This document shows, in pieces, positions 10,038 through 25,000 of a stretch of 64,000 nucleotides of DNA (its first letter is position 1; the number at the start of each line of letters is the position of its first letter). The notes beneath the pieces were generated by a model that worked only from the letters and a program-made list of their open reading frames with translations, ran no database searches and had not been told where the DNA came from. Both the position numbers and the translations under genes were made by a program. This stretch comes from Crocodylus rhombifer (taxonomy: Eukaryota > Chordata > Crocodylia > Crocodylidae): positions 1 to 64,000 of the forward strand of contig JAVSML010019031.1 of assembly GCA_038503035.1 (NCBI GenBank). Direction: 5' to 3'.

Positions 10038-13000
10038 CTGTGCAAGGGAAACAAATGAAGCTTCAGACTGGCACTCACAGGACGAGCTTTAGCCAAAAGG
10101 GGATGGCCCTTGGTAACACTTCTGCTCCGCTACGTGTCAGGCACAGGGTGGGAGGTAAACACAAGAGGAAGCATGTTAATCAGTGGGGAATCCAAATACA
10201 CTTCAGAAGAGCCAAAGCCCTGGTGCCTCACGAGAAAAGAGGGAGCAGTGTGTGCCGGCAGCCCAGAACAACGACATGCAGGCAGTTCCAACTCCAGGCC
10301 ACAAGCAGCAGAGCTGCTTTGCACCACGATTTTCCATAATTCCTCCTCTGACAGGTAGTAAAATAAAAAAAATAAGGGCCCTAATTTAAAAAAAAATCTT
10401 AAAGATTGTCCATTTAGTTTGTGTGTGTCTCAAGGACCAGGAGTCACCCAGCTCTCTCTCCTGATTCTGCACTTCACACAGGGCAAGTCACTTCCCCTTG
10501 AGCCTTTGTTTTCACATTAGTAAAAAGGGCAGAAAAATGCTACAACAGCTTAGCGAGGTGCTTTGAGATCACTGTGAAAGTGCAGCTTTAAGCATCATCT
10601 TTACCAATGGGTGACAAAAGCCAGACTCCATCAGGGGTGAGACATCATCCACCTTCTGCCTGTTTCAAGAGGATCAGTTTTCAGGGCTGCTCTTTCTTCC
10701 AGCAATCAGGTCACCAATTTTGGCTTAACAGGAGCAGGAGGGAGTCTCCCAGCCCCTCCCTCAGACAGAAGGCAGGGCAGGGTGGCACCCTCCTGACTGA
10801 CTGGTTCAGAGAGGCAGGAGCATTTGTAGGTGACAGCGGACTTCGTCCCACCTGCCCTGCCTTCTGCCTGAGTTCAGACTAGCACAGCAAGCCACCTCTC
10901 TCTGGGCAGCCCAATAAGTATAACTAGGGGGGGACCTGGGCTCGCGTCACTGGGGATGAGTCTCCACTTCAGCTCAGTCACAAGCCACAGAGCAACTTCC
11001 CAAGCATAAAGAAAGGGATGGAGCCATTTGTTTGTGAGAGATCGCTCACTCCATGCAGAACAGGGTGCTGCCCTCTGCTTTGGGGGCACTGGGTCCAGAG
11101 TGTATGGAAGAGAGTGGGAACATCCTCGGGATACAAACAGCTCCTTTCTGTTGCAGTTTGAATGAAGCTGCCTTTTCCCTCTACTGGCTCCATCTGTGCA
11201 ACTATTCCAATCCACGCCCAAGCAAACTGTTCTTTCCTTTACTTGCTTTGGGGAGGAAAACTCTCACTGTAATATTTGCTTTATTTAAAGTGAACTCTCT
11301 CCAAAGCCTTTGAAAATGTTTGTTCTCCAGAAATAAAAATCTTGAAGGCCCCTTTCCCTGTTGCCTTCCACACCCCTCCAGCAGCAGGTTCAGCCCTATA
11401 GCAAGGGACCACTTTCCCAACAGGAGATTCAGTCTCCACATTCACTCCTCCTTGGCCTCCTCTCCAAGGGAACCTGCCAGGCTATGAGGTCGTTCTATGG
11501 CTGGATGATTGCCATCCACCAGGGACAGGACCAAGATCACAGACTTCGCTCCTTTGAGGAATGCAACTTTCAACTCCAAACGAGGATGAAAGGTTGGTGT
11601 TTCCTGTTGCACACAAACCGCACCCTGTCTTCAAATGCTTGTGTCCTGGCCAATATTTGCTGAACACTGAAGGGATGAAAGGAAAAGTGGCCCACTGCCA
11701 ACCCAATCCATCCTGAGGAGCACTGCTCCTGGAAAGAATGTTACAGCCGGCTGGTGTTGTGGTGTGGCCCTATGGGAGGGAGGGAGAGGGGGTAGGTTCA
11801 ACTCTGAGCTTTGGAGCTGGGCAGGAAGCAGTGCATTCAGCACCTGGGGCACAGAAGGCTTTGGGCTGTTTCACAGAGCATTAGTGTGCTTTGAAAGGAC
11901 CTGACAATTTAAAACAGCAGCCACAAAGGCTGGAGGAATGAGATGCACCAGCAGACTGCAGGGTCATCTCCTGTGGCCCATTTAGATTTTGCTCCCAATG
12001 TCCAATTTGGCAGCAATTTCCCAAGAGGGAAGAGGAGGCGTGGAAGGCAATCTAAATGCAAATGCTGCTCCCAGTTCCCACCCCAATGAATCTCTGCAGC
12101 CTCTCCAACATATGGGTTTTCTCCAGCACTGCTGAAACCTCAAAGGGTCAAAGACAACCTTCCCATTCACAGCATCAGCCTGAAAACACACTTCTCTAAA
12201 ACCAATGTGATACAGACTCCAGGCCCCTCAAGTTTCCATCACCAGCCCCAGAGATTGGAACAGCTACTGTCAAAGATGTGGCACAGCCCCCAGGTTTCTC
12301 AGGGCTACATACTACTAACCTAGGGTCATGCACCCCAGGCCTTATTAGGAGATGACCCTGCTCACTGCCATTCCTGCGAGTAATGGTACTCACTGCAGCC
12401 GTCCTCCTACACCAAACAGGGCTGTGCTTGCAGGAGCGAGCCCAGCTGCACTGCACAGCCCCACACTCTGCTTGGTAAGGGGAGCTGTCTCGCTGTTTCC
12501 ACTGCAGTTGTCTAACGCAGCCAAGGGCCGACAATGAAAGCATCCGTCAGACCAAACAGAACCCACACAAGTCACAGCAAATTCACAGGGACTGCAGACA
12601 ATATAAACACCACAAGACTCTGTGAGAAAAAGGCACTTCCTAGAGATTAACACATTGAGTCCATTCACCCCATCACTCCCCTCTCTACCCTAAACTTGAC
12701 TTGGCTCCTGGAGTTTTTCATCCTTTTAGGAAATCACAGATTTAGATATGGCTTATCTCAGCTTTCACTAGCAACTCAGAGCACCTGAACTGACTTAAAC
12801 CAATCACCTGCTTTGAAGCTAATGAGCCAATGAGACCCGATGGGACCCGTGCATAAGAAGGGATTCACTGACTTGTTAAACTTGGATTCCTTTACCGTGC
12901 GGATGCCTTGAGAAGAGTCCAGAGGATTAGGGAGAATCACATGCTGTGCACTCCTCCTGAGGCAGGATTTAGCCAATTTGACTGAAAAAAAATTTTCATT

Positions 13001-16000
13001 ATTAGGGCTGCTCAGGCAGCTCAGCACGGAAGAAGAGCATCTGCTAGCCTGGAGGTTGCCTGCTTCTTACTGCTGTTGGATGACAAAATACTAGGAGACC
13101 CTATGATCCAATTGTTCAGGGGACTGATTTATGACATCCAAAGTAAGAAACCCAACACATTACAGCTAAAAGTGTCTGTCAATCCCATCTCTACTGCCAT
13201 AGTTAGCAGAGCATATGGCTGCCCATACTTGTATTTCAGAGGATTCTCCTTAGGTGACTGTTTTGAAGGATTCAGATACAAATCAAAGCCAGAAATTCAG
13301 AGCAAGACAGGTTTACACATAGCTTAAAAGAATACAAAAATCTCGATTGCAAGGAGTTGATTTATACACCCACAACACGCTGAGCGATGGTGAGCAGAAC
13401 ACACGCTGAAAAGAGTCCAAAGACCCCAAAGAGGGGCCACCCAAAGAAACAAACAAAACAACACCTACCATCTCAAGATCTACTCATCAGCTTCTGCGGA
13501 GTGAGCAAGGGTAGGAAACCAGAAAGGAGATCACAGGATGTCAGCAAGTTGGTCAGAGAACAGGGAAGAGGGAGAGCAACACAGCTGCTGCCTGCTTGCC
13601 TCTGGCTGCCCGCTGCCAGAGACTGCTCCCCCTGAAGAGGGATTTGTTTTGTTGATTTCTTGGGAGAGCTGGAGGCCATGGGAGAATTAATGAGGGGAAA
13701 GCAGCCAGGAAGAATCCAGTCTCATTTTACTTACTAGAAAAGGTGCGAAACAAACTACCTCTATTGACCCCCAACAGCTTCCTGGTGAGATTTATTGTAA
13801 CCCACTTCGTATTGCAAACCTGACTCATGAATCTTGAAAAAAAATTCCCATAAAGTGCCAAATAAAATGAACAGCCAGATTCCCTGCTTCATTCATATCA
13901 AAGCAGTGGTTCCTTCCTCAGCAATTTTACCTTTCATTCACTTGGGCCCTTCACTCCAGGCAGACTCAGCCAGGATCAGAGCAGCCATCTCAAAAACTGT
14001 ACATCACATCTAAGGGTAGACTCCATTCAGCTCAAGTTTTCTAGTTGATCCAGAAGGAGTTAGTTGTCACTTATTTGCTAAGACACAATGCACCTATCTG
14101 ATGTCCAAGGGGAAATTCCCCAGTCAGTGCCAGCCCTGCTCCTCAGTGATAGCCGCTGAAGAGAAACCCTCAGAAACCTAGACTTGGAAGTCAACTGCCC
14201 CTCCCTACAAGCATCTTGATGCCACTTAGAACTGCAAGTTGTACAGCTGTACTTCTTGAACAATTCAAAGCAAGTACTTCAGTCCCTCTGCTCAAATCTG
14301 TTTCAAACTTGTATACAGTTTTGAGAGTCACCATCTTGAACCTTCTCAGAGAAAAAGGGTCTTGGGTAAATCTAAAGACATCATTACCTGCTTGCGTTTG
14401 CTGAACACTGGGCTGGTCAACTGTGTGGAAAGGATTCTCCCTCTCTTCTGGTAAACTCTTGGCTGCAAAAACAGGACACAGTTGCCACAGCGTGGGTTAA
14501 AGAACCTTTACAAAACCTTTCATCCAGTGTGGTCCACTGCACTGCCACATTGCTTGCAATGAAAATACACTGAGAATATACTAGGGGCCACATCTCACCG
14601 GGTTCATTTATATCCAAGACATTACTCTGGAGAGAGACAAATGTTACCACTGAAATTCTTACATTTCATTCTTAAGAGCTACAAGTCCAATTGTAACCTC
14701 TCGGCAAAGTGAGCAGCTAACTGCTCCTGACAAATGCATTGCCCAGATCACAGGTCAGGAGTTGCCGCACAGGATACCCCCTTTTGCTTTTGTAGACTGT
14801 AGTCTGAATCCTGTACTTGTCCAAATCACATGCACTACTTTGACTAACACAACAAAAAAGGAAACTATAAGCAACTTACAGGCAGAACACTGAGACACAG
14901 GAATTTGTTCTATCCTTGTATTATTCCTGCAGGATGCTACCTCCATCTGGCAATGGTTCTGATACATCAGCCCGTCAGACCCACACACTGGCTCCCCGTC
15001 ATAGCCACAGTCTCTAGAGCACATACACTGCTCAAAATATTCATCTTCCAGGCAGCCGAAAATGTTGTTGCATGGCCCAGAGTGAACAAAACCTGAAAGG
15101 GCAGTGGGAACATCAGAAGCAGATGGAAAAAAGGATATTTTTATTGTTTTCTTTTTATGTTTCATACACATTTTTAGAAGAATTCCCTACCACTCTTAAA
15201 ATAGGAGCTTAAGAAGTTGAGGGAACAGAACTGCGTTTCTGAAATAAGCCAAAATGAAGCAGACTCCAACTCTGAATGGTATGACTCTCCCTCCCTAGCT
15301 TAGGCAACACCGGATAGAAGAAAGTCGCTCGTCTCTGGAAAAGGTTATTGTCATGGCAGACAGTGAAATTTATCTGTCTTTCTACACAATGCCCAATGAC
15401 GTGGTGGAACTCTCAAACGATTATTGAGGCTGAGAATTTAACAAGATAAAAAAGAAAGACTTAACATCTATGCAAAGCAGCAATCCCCTTTGGGTAGATT
15501 ATTCCACAATTATACTTTGCACCTCTCCTCTGCAGTATCCAGAACTAGTCACCATTAGTGACAGAGGACCAAGCTAATTGTGTCACTGATTTGATGGTGT
15601 CGCAAACTTCTGTAGGCTGCCACCCTCGTAATCTCAAGACTCTGATATAAAACCCATACTGAAACAGTCAATTTTGGGTCCCAATCCCTGAATCACGCTT
15701 CTCTGGAGTCCCTTCCAAAAACAGCCAGTTTGGCTTTGCTGTGACTTACCAACCCACTGACTAGCTGAACTTTCCACCTCATTGCATGTTGGCCCATCAC
15801 ACAGCTCACGAGCAAGGGGGCTGTTTTCGCTCACATTGTAGAAACGAGTTGCTTCAAATGCTACAGAGAAGCAAGAATGACAAATTATTCAGAACCACGA
15901 AGATAGGGTTCTGGATTAGCGAGATCCAAAGGAAAGCAGCCTACCTGGCTCATAGTAATCGTACACTTTGATGGGGACAGGGGCTGTTTTCCCAACTATA

Positions 16001-19000
16001 TACTCTCTGAAGGCTTGAAACTTTACACAGGTCATGCACTGGCTAGGAATCTGTATGAAGGACATAAGAGTGCTAGTTTAACATACACCACAGCTCTGTA
16101 AATCAGCAGAGTAAATTGGCTAGTCTACGCCATTCATAACTTAATATTGTGCAACAGATACCTGCACTAACAACAGTGCCTTCCAGGATTTAAGCTGCTT
16201 CCAAAGAATGCTAAAAAAAGGGCCCAGCTAACTCAGTAGAATACACAGGGCTCAGCTGGACCCTTAAGGCACATCTGCACTGGGGACAGGATGAATGCAA
16301 AACAAAGGCACATGAAACCCATGGCATACTCTCTGGGCTTCCATATCGGCCTCATCCATAAATTATTCTGCAAATGAGACTTGATGAGTGATTCCATCAC
16401 TGATGAGCTAGAAGAGGTGACAGAAGAGGTGCCAGTTCCTTCTCCTAGATATGTGCCAGCACATCTGCCTCAGAATGCACATCACATAGGGATCTCTTCA
16501 GTAAAGGACCATTTTCTCCTAGTACTTTGATACTGCTAGTACTTGGTGAGCCAGGATCAGACCATCTTGCAGCTAAGGCTAGGTAACAACAAGTATCAGC
16601 CCAGCACTTGGAGCCAGGAGAACAGGGATCTGTTCTGAGCTCCTGTGTGATCAGGAGGAAGCTACCTGCATTCTTTGTGCACACATGTCTTTCCTAGAAG
16701 TATGCCCAACACCTACAAGTCCCACACCGGCTCTTGAAGTCTGGCAATTAACATCCACAGAGATCCTCATGTGCAACATTTCAGTTCATTTAAGCCTGTC
16801 CAACAATCCTGTTGCCTCTTGTTCTTATCCTCGCATTCAAAAATCAAGAAAACTATATAAAGCAAAGTTATTACCTCATCAAAATAAAAGAGAACTTTTC
16901 TTCCATCAACTTCATATCTTTTTAATCCAATTTGCTTGTTCATTAATAACTGGAAAGAAATGAACAGGTTCAGCTTCATCTCATTTTTGCAGTCGTCAAA
17001 AAGCAAAGATTTCTAAAGGCTTAGAAAAAGGCGGCTTAAATCCTAAAGAAAACCCATCTCTGCTGGGAAATGACCTTTGAAGATGAAGAATTGAAGGTGG
17101 TAGAACATGGGTCAAAGGCCCTTCCAGACAAATGAGGAGGAAATTAAGTTTGTGCTTCTCTGCTGCACAAGCCACTGTCTGCAGTGTGGAATGTCCTGAG
17201 AAACGTAGTGCTATGGTTTGCTTCCCAGCCCCAAGGGGCACGCTTATCCCTTTGGAACTTGTTGGACATCTCATCCACAATCTAATTGAGTAGTGCCCAG
17301 ATTATTTTCAGTCCCAAAATTCAATCAAGACCCCAGAGACCCCAAAACACTTGCTAGATTGAGGCTTCTTGTTTACACTCCTGCACTCCACCAGAGAACT
17401 ATCCTGCTGGATAATACAGAGCATTAAAGGCCCCCTCTCCCACTGCTGCCAGCTCAAAAACCCAAAACACTGTTCTGCCAAGAAAATTAATCCCTGCATT
17501 TGAAAAGAGCAGCCACTTGAAAGAGCCCTCCGCATCCTCCTTTTCGGAGAATGGGGTCAAGCCAAGCCCCACAACTTGTATTTCCTCTCTGGAGCAACAA
17601 AGACGTAGTATATGCTGTGCCAGCTATGCACAACTACATGCTTTCCATGCATTCATCACATACCACAGCACTCCATACACACCAGGGGCTTCAGAAGCAA
17701 GACCTACACGTCCGCCCCATACTGACTGCTGGTTTTGTGAAATCTAGCCCATCGCCCTGGGGAAAATTCCCTGTGCCACATCACCTGGGCTGACTTCCTG
17801 TGTCACGTAAAAGGAAGAACTTGTCCTTAAGGGCAATGGTCAAGAGGATTTAGTAGAAAAATAACTTGTCTATTGTCTTACTGAACCATTCATCAGGAAC
17901 AGCTCTAGGAAGGAAGTAATGAGCCAGTATGCTAGAGCAAGGTATGAGAACAGTGATTCCCAGCCAGGGTGGCACAGCACCCTGGAGTACCTTGAGATCC
18001 TTTCAAGGGTGCTGCAGGGTCCCGTGCAACTACTAGGTGTGCAAATAAGATTTACAAGATAAACTGAGAGATTTCAGTTTCAATAGAGAATTGCTCTATT
18101 ATTTTTCTGCAGTCAAAGAAGAAGTGAAAACCAAGAACTGGCATTTTCTGAGGGATGCTTGGAGTCTAATGAGGGGTGCCTTGAGGCTGAGAAATCCTTA
18201 GAAGTCAAGATGCTCAGGGTTTATTCTCACCTCTGCTCCACTTACGTGATTTGACCTATTTGTAGTATCATTCCATTTGTGCTTTGGGATCACAGGATTA
18301 CTGCCGCAGGAGAAGGGAGGGCAAGGTATTTAATTCTTTTAGGAGGTACAATGTGGGGCTAAAACATGTACATTGACATTCACCGAAACCTGCTACCAGC
18401 AACTTTTAGCTGTGACTTTCTTCAGTGTGCTGCTCACAGCTGTAAAACCCTGTACGCAGCTTCTTGCTATTAGTATAACAAGCAAAGGAGCATGTGTTTA
18501 AATCCCACACAATGTGGAAAGGGCCAATTTAATTTGTTCTTATAATTTTAGAAGCCTGGTGGTGGTGGTTATTACTCTGCAGAGGATGGCTGCAGACAGC
18601 CATTTTATGAGGGCTCAGAGAGCCTGGCGCCACCGGGAAATGCTCTGCTCAGCTAAAGTTGCATTTTTCTAGTGAAGCTTGATGTATACCAGCCTGCGGT
18701 GACCTCCTGACCTTGTCGACACCCAGCATTATTAGGAGGATTTGTGGTTGCACAGGCAGGGGGCTGCCGTCAGCAGGCAACAGAGTCTTCATTAACCATC
18801 CTCGTCCCTGGAGCCACACGCGTGAGTCCTTCTGTGCACAGTACTCCCTTGTGAGGGCAAACAACAAACAAGGAAACCTGATTTATAACTCAGGCCACCC
18901 CTCCCCAACATAGGGAAAAAGGACAGGACAGCAAAGAAATGCAGCAGTGTGAACAGCAGGGCTTGGCTCTCTAGTAATCGAGCAGCTTAACCTGAGGCAC

Positions 19001-22000
19001 CACTGGAGTGATCTGTCTAAAGGGGTGACTTCGTCTTTGAAGGCAGGTGTCTGCAATTGCTCCTCCAAATGCTTGTACATTTGAGGCCTGCATCTGTGGT
19101 TCATTTTTGTAGGTGCCAATTGTGCTTGCAGAAAAGAAGTCTGGGCCTCAGCCCTTCACAAATAAGGATATCTCCATAGCAGAGCTGTATGGCTCCCATT
19201 ATCACCAAGGGAAAGGACTTGGCTGTAGCCCTGCAGACCCACTCAGCACTGAACCACAATGGAGCAGCCTTGTTCTGGGGGACAGAGGGAGGGCTCTGGC
19301 TGTAGAATATGCAGAGTGGTGGACTCTGGACCAGCTCCTGAGTACCCGTGAACCACAGCAGGAAGTGTGCAAACTCACTGTACAAGCAGACTTGCTGAGA
19401 GAGATAGTACAGATAGTGCTCAGCAACAGAAACAGGGTAAGCTGTGCTTAACATTGTGGGCACAATGACTTCTAGATTGGTGCGCATCCAGCTGGGTCAT
19501 TGCTGCCTGTCAGTTCTGCCGCTACTCAGAACGAGTGAAGTTCACCTCTGAAAACAGGGCCAGAGGAAACCACCAGTTCTTGTGGACTTCTGGGGTGAAT
19601 AGGTGTGGTGCATGCTGACCTTCTGCACTGAAGTGAAACTGCTTTGTGCCACAGCTCTTTGCTCTAAGTAGGCCTGAAATAAGGTTGTCCACTTTAAAAC
19701 CCTTTAATGGGCTGTAGATGCCTGTGGAATAAGCCATAATTCAATCCGTTCACATATTAGACAGCTATCTGGCTGGCACAAACACATAAGCCCCACCAGA
19801 TCACAACTCCCTGCAGTCCCCAGAACATGTCAGCATCAAAACCCACAGAGAAGTCCTGTCCTAAAAGCACACGCCAATGTTGTGGTTTGAGGCCTAGCAC
19901 AGAGCCTATTCACCCAGCACCAGCTGAGCCAGGGCCAGGGCCCGGGTCAGGGCTAGCTGGTGAAGGTGCTAAGAGCTCCCACTGCTCTGACCACATCTGC
20001 CCATTTTAGGAATATAAGGAGCCCCTGACACCTCTGCCTCACAATCCTTTACACCCTTTTTTCAATTGCCCTGCCCAGTAACACATTCCACATATTTAGT
20101 GCCACTGAGAGATTCTAATAGAGGAGAGCACCTATCTTTCTTCTTGTGTTTGACCCTTCACCAATGTAGACAATTATCTTTGCTGACAGTCAATTCCCTC
20201 CCCATTTTGGAGACCGCAGAGGCAGCTCTTCTCCACTGAGAATGAGCCAAACAGTTCCTTGACATCTTGTATCATCTCCCTTTGTCTGTAAGCCTCCTCT
20301 CAGTGGTAAGTCTCCCCTTTCCTGCCGAACAGCAGGAGCTCATCTTTTCACTGCTGTCATCAATCCTTCTGGCTCACAGATCAGAAGTCGTGAAAACAAC
20401 CCAAAGCCAGTTTTCCATTCATGTCATTTTGCATCTGCTTATATGAATCAGCATTCAGAAAGATTTTGGGCTAAAGCAACATAAATAAGAGTCACTACAG
20501 CACTTCAGGAAACGATGCAAATGTAAACCAGGCCCAGCAGAGGTCCTGCATTGGACTTCCTCCCTATTCTCTTCACAGTGGTAGAGGGGACTTGCATTTT
20601 TGATATTTCCTCATACTAACATTCACATTCCCATGAGCTATGGACAGCAACCACAGCACTCGCTCATCCTCTGCAATCTGTGGAAATGGGCAAGGACAGA
20701 GAACACGGACTCCAAGGATCTTCTGAATTTGAGGCAGTTTCTTCTGCACCTCCTACTCTGTTAGGCATTTGTAATTGTGCCACTACTCAATGGGGACAGG
20801 GAATTTTGTGATCGGTAGGGTAAGTGAAAGAGGACATCCTTTTCAAATATACACACTGTAATGTAACAACCAGGGTTAAATTTTAGTCTCAGATACTAGT
20901 GCATGTATCATTTGCTTCATTGGCTCAGACTGTGGGACTCTAAGAGGCACATACTGGCCGTATCCTCACATGGGGTAACTGTATTCTCATTTGAGTTACT
21001 TCATTCAAGGTAAAATACTTGTGAAGACAAGAGAGTCTGTAGCCTTCACAGGTATCAGTAAAGTCAAGTTAAGCAGCCTTGTCTTCACAATGACTTTCCC
21101 GAGAGTTAGCTGACTTGAAGTAAACGCACATCTTTTTCTCCCTGCATTATGAACCGAGGCTCTTAAAAGAAGAGGTTTGCTGGGTACAGCAAGTCCAGAT
21201 TACCTCTTGGCTGACTCTCAGCGATGGCATGCTAGTTCTTTTTCTCTCTCCAGAGTCCCTAAGAATTTTATCTGTAATATCAAAGTCGGTGCAGACACTA
21301 TATATACTGCTGCAAAGCCTAAAGAGAAGCTGAAGGTTGCAGTTCATCCCCCCTAGAGGGCTGGCCGGGTAAGAGGCACATTCTGTCCACCTCAGTTTGG
21401 CTTGCAATAAACACGATGTTCTCCCAGAAAAAAAAAGGCAAAAAATTCCAAGACACAGAGCCTCCAATGAAATCGAATCCAGATGTTGGAGATAATACAG
21501 CCCACTAAGAAGCCATAAACAGCTCCTGTTAGAGCACATTTTCACTTCAGCATTTCCAAATGGGTCTCATTTAATTACTGTGAGCTGTACACAGCAATAA
21601 CCTTTATTTGGCTGTGTTAGGTAAATTTGTTAATCTTACTTAGAACATCTGTTTACCCTTTTCAAATACATATGTTTTGACAAGTGAAATTTCCCTGTCC
21701 CCAATTTTGATTACATCTTTTCAGACAATCTTCTAACAAATGATGGATGGCATTTACCTCCTGGGCTCTTCAGAGGGAATCCCTGCTAACAGCAGAGCAA
21801 AGGCGGGCCCCAAACTGCAGCATGCTCTACACTCATTGAAAAATCTTACCTGCTCCAGACTCTCCATATCTGCCCGGAACCCCGAGAACAAGGGCACCTC
21901 CAGGACGGCCATGTTTGAGGATCCAGAGTGCAGCCACCTTCCCCAGGGGCATGAGAGAGAGAACAAGTTTAGGATCCAAGTTAACCTTCCATGGCACAGG

Positions 22001-25000
22001 TGAGAGGGAGCACAGCTAAGACACAAGCATTCAAAGGAAAGTTATGCACAGGATCCAAGCGAGGATGCAAGTCCCGATTTAAGGACCTCTTGAAAGCCAG
22101 TCTCTTCAGCTTTATAAGCGCTCCTTTCTGCTTTCACTAGGCAAAAGCTAAGCAGAGTCCACAGAAAACAGACATGTAGGGAAAGGTAAAGGGAGGTGGA
22201 GGCAACAGAGGAAGAGGGGGAATGCAGTCTTCCATGACATGGTGAAACTAATTACTGGACTCATTAGTAGGGAGATGAGAGGGAAATGGTCCCTAGGGGG
22301 AGAAGGTGACTGCTGCTTCCCCATAGTGGCTGTCTGGTACAAAAGAAATAGTGCCTGTATTGGTGGCTTTAGCCTGCACATGCCATGGAACACGACACAG
22401 AGCTAGCTCAGCTGCCCTGCATCTCTATACAGCCAAACAACATGTCCTTAGACACTAGGGCCTACTCTGATGCCTTCTGCCAACTGTAGCATCCTCTCAC
22501 CAGCTGTGGCCTTCTCAAGGTGCACTTTGTGCTCTCCTGCCTGACACAGCTGCAGCAGCAGAGCCACCAAGAGCCACTGATGTGCATAAACAGCTGGCTC
22601 AGCACTAGCAGCTGCTGTCAGCTGTCAGAAACACTGGTGGCAGAATCATGCATGTACAGACAAAGACTTCAACCCAAACAAACTCCTGGATGACTGTGGC
22701 TTTTTCTGTTCCAGCAGCGCACATTCTTTTCTCTAGGTTCATATAGTCTTTCTCCCTTGCCCAGAGAGAACAGCTGACTCCTTCAAATGAACAATTTCCC
22801 TCTTCTGCAAAGTCACCCAGTCACCCAGGCATTCAGCTTGCTGCCTATAGATCTGCTGTCTCTAAGTTCTGCAGGAGGAGAGGTCTAAGGAGTTAAACAA
22901 CATCTTCACTTGGAGAGAAGGGGAAGGAAAGCTCTCACTTGCTTTTCTTTCTTTGCAGGGCTTCAATCTCCTCAGATTGGGCTTCTTCTCAAATTTCTGT
23001 CTTTGCTCTAGAAATACCCATGGCAGAAGTTTAGAAGACAAGAGCCAAAACATTGTGTTGATGCAGGGTGGCCTTCTGAGAGGCATCTTCAAGGGATGGA
23101 CAAAACCTTATGAACCTGCCCCTCTGAGACGCTTGTGCTTTCCGTGTCTAAGAACCTGACACCCAGATAATTATGCAGATATATCTAGATTGGTGCAAAC
23201 CCCTCTCATGTGGATGTGGTACACAGGTAGGTGCACAGTGGTGCTAGCACTGGGGCAACTTAGTCTGGTAACATACTGGTGCCGTGGCAAAGGTGCTAAT
23301 TTCTTTAACTGAGCCTGAAAAATGTTGTCTCTGCCACTCACCTCCTGCCACAGCTTGGACACTGTCAAGAAGGCAAAGTGGCAGAAGGAATGAAACCTGA
23401 GCCATGAACTAGACCAAGGTCCTGTGGCTGTATACAAGTCAACACACAGTTTTCAGGGTCTCTAACAAACTGCTGCAGGGGAGGAACCATGTTGAGTTGT
23501 TGGCCCTTCCCCTGCTTTTACTGCTAGAGGTGAGGAACCACCCAGGCCTGAGAAACGCAAACCTGTGTGAGGCCAGACCTGAGGACTCCACAGGCCTTTG
23601 CCCTTCAAAGGCACCCAGGCTACTGGCAGTGCAGCCAAGAGAGAGTGGGAAGACGAAGCGCTCAGAGAAGTAACAAAGGCAACAGGGTCCCATCTTTGCC
23701 TGAAGCCACTCAAGCAGTTTTAGTTCATTTGGCTGGGAGGAGGTGGCCACAAGCAGGGAAGTACAGGGCTTATCATCTTCCATGGTCAGCTCTGAGCCAC
23801 TGCTCCCCGGGCCTAGCAGCTGCTTGGTGTTAGGGCTGACAGTTCTGTGGCCTCTACTGCCTAGCACATGGCAGGCTGCAGGACACTGAAGTGCAAGGTC
23901 CAGGATCACAGTCAGGGGAGCCAGGTCCTACTCCAGTCCCTACCACTCAGTGCAGGATGAAGGACAAACTGCTTCCTCTGCCCATGCCCCAGTTTCCTCA
24001 TCTAGAAAACAGGGATAAAGGTGGAAGCCCTCACACAAAACACTGGGGCTGAAAAAAAATCACTGAGCTTTGGTATCAAGCCAGATTGCTTTTTCCAATT
24101 AATTTTTAAGTTTTTTTAAATAAGAAACAAGCAGGTAAACAATGGGCTCTGGGGAACACGTCAACTAAATAACCTCAAAGACTGCACCGTTACCATAGCA
24201 ACTACACAGCCATTCTGGTAATGAGATTCCAAACCAATACCCTAGCAACCAGCATCTTTTGTTAGGGTTTTGGTATCCAAAACTCAATGAATGAGCCTCA
24301 GCAACTCAAACAAACATTAAATTAAAGCTGAGTCAATAATATTTATAGACCCATGGCCATGTTTAGTATAGAATTACCTAATTGGGATTACCTAACTCCT
24401 TTAGGTTTTGAAAGAATCTCTCACTAATTTAGCCCTGGAAAATGTTCTCAAACTTTTCCTTTTTTCACCTGATGTAACAGAGAAAGGTTAATTTGTTTTC
24501 TTCAGGTTTTGGATGAGACAAAGACAAAGTCTTAGCCAGAGCTGAGAGATCCAAAATATCACTACCTTTCCATGCAGCAACTTGTAAACCCCTTGTGCAA
24601 GGCTTTCCCTCTCACAACATGCTTCACAGCTAAAAAGATTAATCCCGCAGCCAAAACACTTGTGCACGACCATGTGCAGTCCAAAGGCATGGTTGTAGTT
24701 CTTACAGGCATGCTCAAGTGGGTTATACATCAGCCACCTTCAGTACAGGGTAGCAGCATAGCTGCACAAGGCCACCAAGCACACTAAGTGGAAGATGTCT
24801 GTATTGCTGCACTTGCATGGTTATTTCTGTAAACATCAATTGTTTTTTATACTGTCCATTAGGGCAGGCTGTGCCCACCCCTGTGGGTCTGTCTGAGCTG
24901 TGGTGCAAAGGAGCAAGCGTAGACTGTATAGCTTAAAGCTGGATCGGGTTTATCTGCACAGGCTGCACTCACTGCTTTGAACTGCAGGCCAGAGCCTGAG

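Larger units (their letters stand above)
16950..21849 (-). other. CPAMD8: CPAMD8 intron between exons 33 and 34
   Basis: 4.9-kb intron. It contains a hAT-like element near 18 kb and an antisense CR1 fragment near 20.1-20.4 kb. No other gene seen. Confidence 0.7.

Noticed and set aside
13076..13327. 83-codon plus-strand open frame in the last CPAMD8 intron
   Set aside because: No domain, no conserved motif and no splice or promoter context; length is within chance for this sequence.
21147..21545. 132-codon minus-strand open frame in the intron between exons 33 and 34
   Set aside because: Composition is Leu/Ser/Cys-rich without motif similarity, and it does not fit between exons in phase; likely chance.
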